Shown one piece after another: positions 17,303 to 26,283 of a DNA stretch of 64,000 nucleotides. The stretch is taken from assembly GCF_003412455.1 (NCBI RefSeq), contig NZ_QTJU01000005.1, forward strand, positions 248,001 through 312,000, read 5' to 3'. Origin of the DNA: Deminuibacter soli (GTDB lineage Bacteria; Bacteroidota; Bacteroidia; Chitinophagales; Chitinophagaceae). The notes under the pieces were generated by a model. That model saw only the letters and a program-made list of their open reading frames with translations, was not told where the DNA came from and searched no databases. Every line of letters starts with the position of its first letter. Within the stretch, counting starts at the first letter, position 1. Both the position numbers and the translations under genes were made by a program.

Positions 17303-20300
17303 ATGCCACAAGTGTTACCCGATTTGCCGTACAGGGGCATGAAATCGTTTCGCCTGATAGACCGGAATATTTATGCTGGCAGGGATACAGAAATACAGAA
17401 GATCAGCAAACTGCTGCTGTTGTACCGCGGGTTGCTGATATATGGCGATAGCGGCGTAGGCAAATCCTCACTGATGAATGCAGGTGTATTCCCTACTTTG
17501 CTGGAAGATGATTTTCAGCCAGAAGTGGTGCGGCTAAACCCTGACCTCAACGGCACCTTCGTGGTAAGCAAAATACGTTGTGAAAAAGACAAGTGGCAGC
17601 CATCTATATTTGACCAGTTCAGGGAAACCGATGCTACAGACAGTAAGAAGATCAATGTCTCTTTCCGTGAATTCAAGGAAACCATCCGCCTGCTTGATCT
17701 GCGCAACCGCACAGATGAGAACGCCTGCAAACTGCTGCCCAAGGTAGACCGCAGCGTGGTATTGATATTTGACCAGTTTGAAGAACTGATCACCCTGTTT
17801 GAAGAAGACACCCGCTTTCCCGCTGCCATGGCCAAACGCAGGCAGATGCAGGGATTGATTGTACAGCTGCTTACCCGTTGCTACTTTTCACAAACACTGC
17901 CGGTTAAGCTGGTATTTGTGTTCAGGGAAGATTACCTGGCCAAATTTGCGCGGCTCTTTAAATCCATTCCCGACCTGCGCGATCACTACCTGCGCATTAA
18001 ACCGCTTACGACAGACCAGATCAACAGCATTATTTACCGGCCCTTTGATGACACAGAGAAACAGCAGCATTTCAGTAATCCTTTTTCTGCGGAGCTGTGT
18101 AAAAACATCAGCCAGAAAATGACACTGCAGTATCCGGATGGCAATATTGATTTAACCGAAATGCAGATCGTTTGCCTGCAGCTGTACAATATACCCGGCA
18201 ATGAACAACGCACAGCAGCACTGCAACAACACAGCGTAGGCGATATACTGCAGAACTTTTACCTTGAACTGCTGAACAGCATTAATGAAAAAGACCGGCC
18301 GGTAGCCATTGATATATTATCGCTGCTGGTATTGAATGAACGTACCCGCAATATTTTTCACAAAGACGCAATTATTCACCACCTGCGGCAATACACACCT
18401 GAAGCAGTGCAGGCCGCCATTGACAAGCTGGAATACAGCATTAAGGTGATACGCCGCGAGGTAAGACAAGGTGGCATTTACTACGAGATTGTGAGTGAGG
18501 CCATGATCCCTTACATTAACCGTAAAAAGCAGGAAAAGGAACGCGCCGAGGAACAACTGGCAGTTGCTGCCGCAGAAGCCCAGGAAACAAAACGCAGGCT
18601 GAAAATACGGCGCATTGTAATGGGGATGAGTTTTATATTGCTGCTAATGGCATGTTACGCTGTTTTTTATTACCACACGGCCAAAGTAGAAAAGAGAAGA
18701 CAAAACATTGCCTCCACTGAAAAAGAATGGTTTCAGAAAATACCCCGGCAAGACCTGCGCGACCGGATCACTGATACGCTGATGCGGCTGGGTAAAGATT
18801 CAACAGATTATAAGGCGTTCAGAAATGCCTTTGCCATATCTGCAGATACTTACGATTATATCAAGAAAAGCGAATACAGCACCGCCATTGCAGCCGCATC
18901 ACTGGGTTACCTGTTTAACAAAAACAGTATTACCCGGCAGATACTCGACAGCCAGCTGAGCAGAACATTGCTGCCGGCACAATACATTACCCCGCCCACA
19001 GGTTTGCCCAACCGCATTAACCGGTTAATAGCAGCGCAGAACGGTATGTATTTTATCATCCACAACAATGGCCTGGTAGAAGCCATGAATTACCGGCAGC
19101 CCGGCAAAAGCACCAGCATCAATACCTTTCTATTACCTGCATCGCTGGTGGCCGCCACTGCTGCATTGCCGGGCAACACCGTACGTCAGCCACAATTACC
19201 GGTACCTTCACTGGCAGCAGTACCAGGCAACAATGCGCCGTGCAAATACATTCTGTATAAAAATGATACGCTGTGTTTATTGAGCGATGCAGGGGCCCCT
19301 TTAACCACGAAGGCCATCAGCTTCAGCATAGTGCTGGTATGCGGGTTTGCACCTAACCAGGTAATGGCGGTATCGGCCAGCGGTAAGGCACAGCTGTACG
19401 ATGTTAGCAATAACACTTTTACACCTATGCAAAGCATGCAGCTGGCAGATACCAGGCCCGGCAGTTTTTTTCCAAGACTGTTATCCAATAACAACTATTT
19501 CTGCAGCGGGCAAACCCTGTATTATGTAACACCTGCCGGACAAGTTATTACCAAACAGATAGACACTACGGAAACGCTGCTAGATGTGAACCGCAAAAAT
19601 GTGCTGCTGCTCGAAGACAAAGACAAAAACAAAATACGTTATGAACGCAACGTAACCGAACTGCCCGGTTTTCCCAATGCATCGATGGCGCTGGACACGA
19701 ACCTGGTGGTGAACTGTTATTTTGACAAGGCCTATCTCACGCGCATTTCTACACTGGCCAATAATATTGAGCAAACTAAAAATGTGATCAGCGACCTGGC
19801 AGATAATTTCATTCCCATTTTATCACCGCAGGGCAACTATATACTGTTCCGCAATTACCCGGACATGTACACCATTTACTATACCGCAACAGGAGAAAAG
19901 AAATACCTGCTGGTAAATGCTGCCACTACAGGCGCTACTTCTTCGGTAAGTCCTTCGAGGTTTTATGCGGCAACGCCTTTGTTCCTGAGCGATTCAATTG
20001 TGGCCATTTATAATGCCTTTGGCATAAAACTGTACAACCTCAGCAAAAAAAGTCCGGCCCCTGTATTAAGCAACGAGCCTGAATGGCTGGCCACCACCAG
20101 TCTGCCGCTGTACCAGAAATACCTGGAAAACGATGGCAGCGGCAACAGTTCGCTGAAACAGTTATTCCCTGTTCAATACCTGGAACAGGAAATACCCAAA
20201 GCATACAACAACCGGCAATACGATACGGCGATTAAACTTACACACCAGCTGCTGGCCATGACCAAACAGCCTGCACAAAAAATAAACTGTTATCAGTACC

Positions 20301-20773
20301 TGTACAATGCATACTACAACCGCATGCTCGACCTGGATGCCACACCTGCCAACATGGCTACCCAGCTGGATTATACGCGCAAGATGGCCCTGTATGCAGA
20401 TTCGCTGCTGCGTATCTCCAATAACCCTGCCGCTTACAATAACCTGAAAGCAAAAACGCTTGGATCGTTATCGTGGTACCTGTTGCTAAACCACCTGTAC
20501 ACCAACTCACTGGATACAGCGCGCATTGCATTGCAGATTGACCAGCCCACGCAAAAGCAGCAGTGGATTAACACCAACCTTGCACTGGGATTGGTTTTCA
20601 CCAACAACCTGCCCGAAGCGCTGAAAGTATACGGCCACTGGAAGAACCGGAACTTCAATGATGATATGTCGCCCGGCAAGGTGCGTTTCAAAGAAGACCT
20701 GCAAACGCTGGAAACCAATTATGGGATGACGATCCCGAATAAGGCAGCCATCGAGCAGGCGTTGGGGGATTAA
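17303..20773 (+). CDS. Membrane-anchored STAND-type NTPase, partner of SIR2 protein
   Basis: 1156 residues. Residues 20-40 (NIYAGRDTEIQKI) then Walker A GDSGVGKSS (48-56), Walker B with VVLIFDQFEELI (152-163), VFVFREDYLAKF (204-215) and a winged-helix-like region to about 400 identify a novel-STAND type 1 NTPase. A charged coiled coil (405-436) leads into one TM helix (about 437-457). The C-terminal half has a beta-rich region (about 570-915, propeller-like) and a helical TPR-like tail (about 965-1130), the usual place for ligand sensing. STAND proteins act as oligomerising switches that trigger an effector; the adjoining SIR2-like gene is the obvious one. No protease or nuclease domain is fused. 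Ends in an 8-nt repeat array. Confidence 0.88.
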   Translation: MPQVLPDLPYRGMKSFRLIDRNIYAGRDTEIQKISKLLLLYRGLLIYGDSGVGKSSLMNAGVFPTLLEDDFQPEVVRLNPDLNGTFVVSKIRCEKDKWQPSIFDQFRETDATDSKKINVSFREFKETIRLLDLRNRTDENACKLLPKVDRSVVLIFDQFEELITLFEEDTRFPAAMAKRRQMQGLIVQLLTRCYFSQTLPVKLVFVFREDYLAKFARLFKSIPDLRDHYLRIKPLTTDQINSIIYRPFDDTEKQQHFSNPFSAELCKNISQKMTLQYPDGNIDLTEMQIVCLQLYNIPGNEQRTAALQQHSVGDILQNFYLELLNSINEKDRPVAIDILSLLVLNERTRNIFHKDAIIHHLRQYTPEAVQAAIDKLEYSIKVIRREVRQGGIYYEIVSEAMIPYINRKKQEKERAEEQLAVAAAEAQETKRRLKIRRIVMGMSFILLLMACYAVFYYHTAKVEKRRQNIASTEKEWFQKIPRQDLRDRITDTLMRLGKDSTDYKAFRNAFAISADTYDYIKKSEYSTAIAAASLGYLFNKNSITRQILDSQLSRTLLPAQYITPPTGLPNRINRLIAAQNGMYFIIHNNGLVEAMNYRQPGKSTSINTFLLPASLVAATAALPGNTVRQPQLPVPSLAAVPGNNAPCKYILYKNDTLCLLSDAGAPLTTKAISFSIVLVCGFAPNQVMAVSASGKAQLYDVSNNTFTPMQSMQLADTRPGSFFPRLLSNNNYFCSGQTLYYVTPAGQVITKQIDTTETLLDVNRKNVLLLEDKDKNKIRYERNVTELPGFPNASMALDTNLVVNCYFDKAYLTRISTLANNIEQTKNVISDLADNFIPILSPQGNYILFRNYPDMYTIYYTATGEKKYLLVNAATTGATSSVSPSRFYAATPLFLSDSIVAIYNAFGIKLYNLSKKSPAPVLSNEPEWLATTSLPLYQKYLENDGSGNSSLKQLFPVQYLEQEIPKAYNNRQYDTAIKLTHQLLAMTKQPAQKINCYQYLYNAYYNRMLDLDATPANMATQLDYTRKMALYADSLLRISNNPAAYNNLKAKTLGSLSWYLLLNHLYTNSLDTARIALQIDQPTQKQQWINTNLALGLVFTNNLPEALKVYGHWKNRNFNDDMSPGKVRFKEDLQTLETNYGMTIPNKAAIEQALGD

Positions 20774-20777
20774 GAAG

Positions 20778-20817
20778 GTTCAATAGTTTCAGTGTTTAAT
20801 GGTTCAATGGTTTGTTA
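20778..20817. repeat. 8-nt repeat array between STAND and SDR genes
   Basis: Five consecutive 8-nt units of type GTTYAATG/GTTTCAGT begin four bases after the STAND stop (20771-20773) and end next to the stop of the convergent SDR gene (20819). It fills nearly the whole intergenic space. Confidence 0.65.
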
Positions 20818-20818
20818 T

Positions 20819-21535
20819 TTACAAGGCCAACCCGCCATCAGCAGCAATCACCTGGCCCGTGATAAAGGTGTTGGAGACGAGCAATTCAATTACCTGTGCA
20901 ATGTCGTCGGGCAGGCCAACGCGTTCAACAGGTGTGATAGCTGCGTATTGTTCAAAGCTTGCTTTCTTTACTTCCGGGCTCATAAAATTCCACCAGTCTG
21001 TATCAACTACGCCGGGAGAAACGGCATTGATGCGTAAAGGCTTCAGTTCTTTGGCCATGACGGGCACCATAATTTCGATGGCACCATTAATAGCGCCGAG
21101 GCCGGCCACACCGGGTGTTTTGGCTCTTGCACTTACTGCACTGACGAAAGTGATGCTGCCTTTGGGATGCATAAACGGAAGTGCCACCTGTGCGGTTTGC
21201 ATTTGCGGCACCAGCTTTTCTTCAAAGCCTGCCAGTAGCACCTGCAGGTCAAGCTCCTTAAACAAGCCTGCCCCCTTGGCACCGCTTACGGCAATAACAA
21301 GGTGATCTATTTTACCAATTTTTTCAAATGCCTGTTGCAGGCTGTTGCGGTCGCTGCTGTCGAGTATTTGTCCTGCTGCATTGCCGCCAATGGAAGCAAC
21401 TGCCTGTTGCAGTTTTTCGGGGTTACGGCCTGTTACAATAACTTTTGCGCCTGTGGCTGCCAGTCTTTTTGCTGTTGCCAAACCGATGCCTGAAGTGCCT
21501 CCTGCTATTACGATAGTGCTGTTTGCTGTGCTCAT
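20819..21535 (-). CDS. SDR-family protein lacking the YxxxK catalytic pair
   Basis: 238 residues from ATG 21535. Rossmann NAD(P)-binding motif GGTSGIG (12-18), a SDR-like core and the end motif FITGQVIAADGGLAL. In the place of the catalytic Tyr-x3-Lys there is L146-G-A-I-N150 followed by GAIEIMV, so both residues are missing although the fold and the RINAVSPGVVDTD segment are intact. It may bind cofactor without classic SDR catalysis, or use another mechanism. The co-directional AraC-GyrI regulator gene ends 83 bases upstream, a common pairing. Confidence 0.85.
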   Translation of the reverse strand: MSTANSTIVIAGGTSGIGLATAKRLAATGAKVIVTGRNPEKLQQAVASIGGNAAGQILDSSDRNSLQQAFEKIGKIDHLVIAVSGAKGAGLFKELDLQVLLAGFEEKLVPQMQTAQVALPFMHPKGSITFVSAVSARAKTPGVAGLGAINGAIEIMVPVMAKELKPLRINAVSPGVVDTDWWNFMSPEVKKASFEQYAAITPVERVGLPDDIAQVIELLVSNTFITGQVIAADGGLAL

Positions 21536-21618
21536 GTTGTTTGATTTTGATAGGTCAAAACTAGCATGCAGCAGCAGGCTTATAGAAGCAGATCTTGCTA
21601 TTCGCTTTGCATTTCTTG

Positions 21619-22455
21619 CTATTTGGGCTGCACGGCTACGCATAGCGTGCGAAACTGTTCCCGGTAGGGCTTGCTGAAGTCCATTTCGGCAAACAGCTCA
21701 AAGCCGCGCACTCCTTCTACCAGTGAATAACCGGTTTCCTGCAATTGCTTTTTCTTAAAATAAAGGGCATAATCCAGTACGGTATCAAAGCCGCCACAGA
21801 AGGGAATCTGTGCGTATTTGGCGCCCTCACAGGTGTATATTCTTTCACGGTAATCCGGGTTGCTTGTATTGATTTTTATACCGGCAAGGTAACGGCATTT
21901 GTCAGCCGGCGTGCTGATGGGCGAATCAAGGTATACGCCGCAATACAGGGGATCGGCACCTGCAATATCCCTTGCAGCAGCCCAGTTACCAATGCGTTTG
22001 AATGCCTGCATTACATCTTCCTCATTTTGCATGTATACAGTTTCATACGCCATTTCAAAACGCTCTATGCGCTGGATACTGAAAGGTGGCGGTTCATTCA
22101 TTACATTCGCCTGCTGGTGTTTATACTCCACGGCCAGCAATTCTTCTGCGCGGTAAGTTTCGGCATTTACCCCATACCTGGCCTTGAAGGCCCGCGCAAA
22201 TACCGCCTGCGAACTGAAGCCGGTATCCATGGCAATGGCATAGATGGTTTTATCAGGATAAAAAAACAGGTCTTTCGCCGCCCGCTGCAAACGCAGCCGC
22301 AGCATATATTGCTTGGGCGATTCACCCACATATTGCTTAAACAGCCGCTGAAAATGAAAAGGCGAATAATTCGCATGCGCAGCCAGTTGCTCAAGACTGA
22401 GATCGTCTTTAAAGTGCTGCTGAATATAGTGTAAGGTGCGTTCGATGGCTTGCAT
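21619..22455 (-). CDS. AraC-family regulator with GyrI-like ligand domain
   Basis: 278 residues. N-terminal AraC double helix-turn-helix (about 5-105: LSLEQLAAHANYSPFHFQRLFKQYVGESPKQYM and AIAMDTGFSSQAVFARAFKARYGV), then a GyrI/effector-binding domain (about 120-278) as in Rob and SoxS-like multi-domain regulators that bind small hydrophobic ligands. Lies upstream of the SDR gene on the same strand and probably controls it or itself. Between it and the desaturase gene is a long hairpin. Confidence 0.9.
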   Translation of the reverse strand: MQAIERTLHYIQQHFKDDLSLEQLAAHANYSPFHFQRLFKQYVGESPKQYMLRLRLQRAAKDLFFYPDKTIYAIAMDTGFSSQAVFARAFKARYGVNAETYRAEELLAVEYKHQQANVMNEPPPFSIQRIERFEMAYETVYMQNEEDVMQAFKRIGNWAAARDIAGADPLYCGVYLDSPISTPADKCRYLAGIKINTSNPDYRERIYTCEGAKYAQIPFCGGFDTVLDYALYFKKKQLQETGYSLVEGVRGFELFAEMDFSKPYREQFRTLCVAVQPK

Positions 22456-22519
22456 GAGGCTGCGGTTTGGTTAACAAATATACCATGCGTTGCTGTTACC
22501 ATCATTCTCAAAAACAACA

Positions 22520-22568
22520 AAGGTATTACACCCGTGCCGGTTACTGCCGTACACTGTTGTAATACCTT
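22520..22568. terminator. Long hairpin downstream of desaturase gene
   Basis: Arms AAGGTATTACA (22520-22530) and TGTAATACCTT (22558-22568) are exact reverse complements around a 27-base loop with internal GC pairing. Located 36 bases past the desaturase stop on the minus strand; no strong T-tract follows, so it may act as a transcript end stabiliser. Confidence 0.5.
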
Positions 22569-22603
22569 ATTATTAACTGTATTGAAATTTATCGTCAACA
22601 GCG

Positions 22604-23335
22604 CTACGCCGTCTTCCTCAAACGGATAATATGCAAACGGTGCATTAAACGCATAATGGGATAAGTGGGATCAAACTCAAACCAGCGTTTCGCGAAGTTC
22701 GCATCGTTGGGGCGTTTGTGGTGATTGTTCTGGAACAGCTCACCCATCATCAGGAAATCAAGCGGCAGGGTGTTTTTGCTGTGGTCATCGTTATCGTAGT
22801 TGGAATAACCGTATTTGTGTCCGCACCAGTTTACAATAGCGCCGTGTACAGGGCCCATCAGAAAATGCACAGGTAACAGCAGGAACATCCACCAATAACT
22901 GGCAAAAGCGACATAGAATGCTATATAACCCGCAGCAAAAACAAGACGCGTGATCCACATATCGCCAACGCGGTCGATCAGTGGCCAGGTTGGGTACCTG
23001 TCACGGAATGCAGGCTCGGGTTCTGTTTTATATTGGCGGTATTCGAGGTAAATATCTTTTGTTTTCATCATCAAACCCCAGATATCCTTGATAAAATGCG
23101 GAGAGTGCGGATCTTTTTCAGTATCACTGTATGCATGGTGCATGCGGTGCATAATAGCGTAGGCACGTGGATTGAGGAAGGAAGAACCCTGGAAGATAAA
23201 AGTGCAGAAGTAAAAGAACCGCTCCCAGTACTTATTTGTCTTAAACATTTTATGCGAAACATAGCGATGCAGGAAAAATGTTTGGAAAAACAATGAAAGG
23301 AACCAGTGTGCAAGGAAGAATAATAAAATCAACAT
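22604..23335 (-). CDS. Membrane acyl-CoA/fatty acid desaturase (delta-9 type)
   Basis: 243 residues, four hydrophobic stretches. Three histidine boxes: HRYVSH (23-28), HRMHH (63-67) and QNNHH (202-206), plus NWCGHKYGY near 170, the di-iron ligand set of membrane acyl-CoA desaturases. Adjusts membrane fluidity by introducing a double bond in acyl chains. About the shorter end of the family (no cytochrome b5 fusion), as usual for bacteria. It stands alone, with 286 bases of upstream space. Confidence 0.9.
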   Translation of the reverse strand: MLILLFFLAHWFLSLFFQTFFLHRYVSHKMFKTNKYWERFFYFCTFIFQGSSFLNPRAYAIMHRMHHAYSDTEKDPHSPHFIKDIWGLMMKTKDIYLEYRQYKTEPEPAFRDRYPTWPLIDRVGDMWITRLVFAAGYIAFYVAFASYWWMFLLLPVHFLMGPVHGAIVNWCGHKYGYSNYDNDDHSKNTLPLDFLMMGELFQNNHHKRPNDANFAKRWFEFDPTYPIMRLMHRLHIIRLRKTA

Positions 23336-23621
23336 GGGTTAATACGTGCTGTTTCTGAAAAATTACGCAAATAAAGCACTTTAAGCCCGGCAAGAAAAAT
23401 CTGTTTCGCGCAAATGCAGGCAGGATAAGCATTTTATAACAAATAAATAGCGCCAATTCTATCCAGCGCCTGTTTTGCAGGCAACAGAATGCCTGCTGTA
23501 TAAGGTTTTGCGGGTATTGCAGGTTATACAGGTGTCAAAATAACAGCACCTGCTGATAACACAAGTTTAACAACCGAAAAGAAAAATAACACTAATATAA
23601 CCGGCTGTTCATGCATCGCTG

Positions 23622-25850
23622 TTAAAAGAACACCGCCAGTTTCAGCCGGGCGTTGAATGGATTGCCGGGCGTAAAGTTCAGGTCTTCAAGAGGTGCAGCT
23701 TCTCCTTTCAGTCTTGATACGGTGTCAAACTGTGCTTCATTCCATTGAACGTTCAGCAGGTTTTCAATGGCAATTCCTATTTCATAACAACGGCGCGTAT
23801 AGCTGCAGCTGAAATCGGTGACCGTGTAACCATGTGCCACAATGCTGTTGTTTTCATTGGCAGGCCGGTTGTGCATGTAGCGGTAACGCAGGCCGCCGCT
23901 GATGCCGTTGCTGAAATGCCAGCTGATACCGCCTGTGCTGGTTAAGGTGGGTGCAAGCGGAATGCGGTTGCCGTCTTTGGGCGCATCAATGCTGCGCGGG
24001 CGGGCTGCATTGAGGTTGGCATCTGCAAACAGCCATTTGCACAACTGGTAACGTGCACTAAAGTCTATACCGGTGCGCCTGGTTCTGCCGGCAGGTTCAA
24101 TGGTTCCATCATCGCCGGCATACACAAATTCCTGCTGCAGGTACAGGTACCATAATGCTGCGTTGATAATGAGATGGGGCGCGGGTTTCCACACCACACC
24201 CAGGTCGCTGCCATACGCTGCAGGCAATATGCCGGTTCCCTGGTGCATTACTACAGCACGGGTATCGTTGCTGTGAAAGCCTTTGCCTGCTTTTATATAG
24301 AGCTGCCAGCTGTTGCTGAAGGTGTATTGTACATTTACTTTCGGACTTAGCGTGGCCTTGCTTTGCGAAGGCAGCCTGCTGTTGCTGATGCGATCGAGGT
24401 AGGCAAACTGCAGTGCATCTGCGCGCAGGCCTGCATTGAACAGCCAGTTGCCTGTTTTGAACGACTGATCTGTATACAGCCATTCATTGCTTTCGGTTAT
24501 GTCGCCGTATTGCGCATAAGCTAACAGCGAATCACGGTTATACATGTGCGATAAAGAACTGCCGTTAGTTTTATCCAGCCGCATGCCTGCACCATATACC
24601 GCATCATATGCACCCGCGGTGGTGCTTACCTGTTTGTGCAGCCTTGAATTGTAACCAAACAGGTTACGCCCCTCCTGCTGGCGAATGCGGTCGCCGTTGA
24701 TGGTATCCGTTGCGTAAAACGTGAAATTGCTGAACAGTTTAAAATCATAGCGCGTGTAGTATACCTGGTTATCCCAGTACACATGATCGCTGAGCTGCGT
24801 GTTCAGCGATACGGACACATTGGTGCGGTGCGTGTTGCCGCCTTCAATACTGTCGATGTACCCAAAACGGTCAATCAGTTTTTCCGTTACGGCACGTTCA
24901 GGTACCTGCCCGGTAGCATTCCAGCTGCTGCTGAGTGTGCTGGCCATTATGCTTAGCTGGTTGCGTGTATTTAGCTGGGTGCCGTATTTGGCAAACAGGT
25001 TGATGCGGTTAAAATGCTGCGGCAATACAAACGGACCGTTGCTGTACTGGTATTCGCCTGCTGCCAGTGCATAAGTTCCCTGCTCCTGTTGTTTGGCAGA
25101 TACCAGGTTCATCATGCCGAAAACACGGTAAGTATCAAAACGGCCGCCTTCTGCCTTCAAAGTATTTTGCGGTGCACTGTTAATGGTGCTCAGGTTTACG
25201 TACCCTGCTGTGGCCAGGTTGCCGTAGCCCACATAGTACGGGCCTTTGCCGTAGTCGATGTCTTTCACCAGCTCTGGGATAATAAAATGCAGGTCGGCAT
25301 ATCCCTGTCCGTGTGCATGACTTACCATATTCACCGGGATACCGTCTGCGCTGATATTGATGTCTGTGCCATGATCCAGGTCAAACCCGCGCAGGAACAA
25401 CTGCTCAGCCTTTCCGCCGCCCTGGTGTTGTGCAATAAACAAACCGGGCACTTTACGCAATACCTCCTGCGCCGATTTAACGGGCTCGGTATTCAAATCC
25501 AGTCTGCTGATGATATGCAACACCTGCTGCGGCGCAGCGCTGTTCACCACCACATCGCCCAGGTTGGGTGCGCCCCGCTGTAACTGCACCAGCACAGTAC
25601 GTTGCTGCGGGCCAAGCATTACCTGCTGTGGCTGGTAGCCGATAAAAGAAACGGTGATATGGGAAATGGCGGAACCGCTAATTTCAAAAACACCCTGTTT
25701 ATTGGTGGTTACAGAGGCATTGCCATATTGTACAAGGGCCTGCTCCAGCGGCTCACGGCTTTGGGCATCCAGCACAGTTCCGCGGATGGTTTGCTGGGCA
25801 TAAGCGCCGGCAGCGATAAATAAACAGCAAAAAGTAAACAGTAATCTCAT
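23622..25850 (-). CDS. TonB-dependent receptor with CarboxypepD-reg domain
   Basis: 742 residues from ATG 25850 (MRLLFTFCCLFIAAGAYAQ, a signal peptide). N-terminal beta-sandwich (about 20-95, IRGTVLDAQSREPLEQALV), plug (about 110-230, VLRKVPGLFIAQHQGGGKAEQLFLRGFDLDHGTDINISADGIPVNMVSHAHGQ, with the HGTD motif seen in some metal/siderophore receptors) and barrel to a C-terminal phenylalanine. Ligand unknown. A histidine-rich plug loop (MVSHAHGQGYADLHF) hints at a metal or metal-chelate ligand, weakly. No neighbours explain it. The promoter region overlaps a 360-base repeat tract. Confidence 0.85.
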   Translation of the reverse strand: MRLLFTFCCLFIAAGAYAQQTIRGTVLDAQSREPLEQALVQYGNASVTTNKQGVFEISGSAISHITVSFIGYQPQQVMLGPQQRTVLVQLQRGAPNLGDVVVNSAAPQQVLHIISRLDLNTEPVKSAQEVLRKVPGLFIAQHQGGGKAEQLFLRGFDLDHGTDINISADGIPVNMVSHAHGQGYADLHFIIPELVKDIDYGKGPYYVGYGNLATAGYVNLSTINSAPQNTLKAEGGRFDTYRVFGMMNLVSAKQQEQGTYALAAGEYQYSNGPFVLPQHFNRINLFAKYGTQLNTRNQLSIMASTLSSSWNATGQVPERAVTEKLIDRFGYIDSIEGGNTHRTNVSVSLNTQLSDHVYWDNQVYYTRYDFKLFSNFTFYATDTINGDRIRQQEGRNLFGYNSRLHKQVSTTAGAYDAVYGAGMRLDKTNGSSLSHMYNRDSLLAYAQYGDITESNEWLYTDQSFKTGNWLFNAGLRADALQFAYLDRISNSRLPSQSKATLSPKVNVQYTFSNSWQLYIKAGKGFHSNDTRAVVMHQGTGILPAAYGSDLGVVWKPAPHLIINAALWYLYLQQEFVYAGDDGTIEPAGRTRRTGIDFSARYQLCKWLFADANLNAARPRSIDAPKDGNRIPLAPTLTSTGGISWHFSNGISGGLRYRYMHNRPANENNSIVAHGYTVTDFSCSYTRRCYEIGIAIENLLNVQWNEAQFDTVSRLKGEAAPLEDLNFTPGNPFNARLKLAVFF

Positions 25851-25900
25851 GCATGTGGTAAAGGGCGCAAGGTACGAAATAGCCGTGAGCAGTAAGCAAA

Positions 25901-26262
25901 GGAAAACAGCTGCAAGCTTCAGGCGATCAGCTGATAGCTTGCCTGGCATAAATCGCCTCCGGCGATGGTAAACGGTTACTTATACCCGCTCAGATAGTGT
26001 CGACTGTCGATTCTCGAAACTGGTACCCGCTTAGATCACTCACGACTGGAAAGCAGCTGCAAGCTTCAAGCGATCAGCTGATAGCTTGCCTGGCATACAT
26101 CGCCTCCGGCGAAAGTCATGATACTCGCTAAGATAGTGTCGATGTGTCGACTGTCGATTCTCGAAAATGATACCCGCTCAGATAGTCTCGACGTGTCGAC
26201 GTGTCGATTCTCGAAACTGGTACCCGCTCAGATCACTCACGACTGACGTCTGACGATTCACG
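25901..26262. repeat. Imperfect tandem duplication with nested hairpins (433-bp gene-free stretch)
   Basis: Two copies, 25901-26047 and 26048-26244, share over 70 near-identical bases beginning GGAAARCAGCTGCAAGCTTC and another shared block ending in TCACTCACGACT; copy 2 contains an extra internal duplication of the GTCGATTCTCGAAA segment. Within each copy are inverted repeats GCAAGCT...AGCTTGC and ATCGCCTCCGGCGAT. The tract ends in GACTGAC-type heptads (26238-26262) related to 701-728. It occupies the divergent promoter region of the receptor and the DUF92 gene; no reading frame is supported. Confidence 0.75.
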
Positions 26263-26283
26263 CATTATTCCCTAACATTGCCT

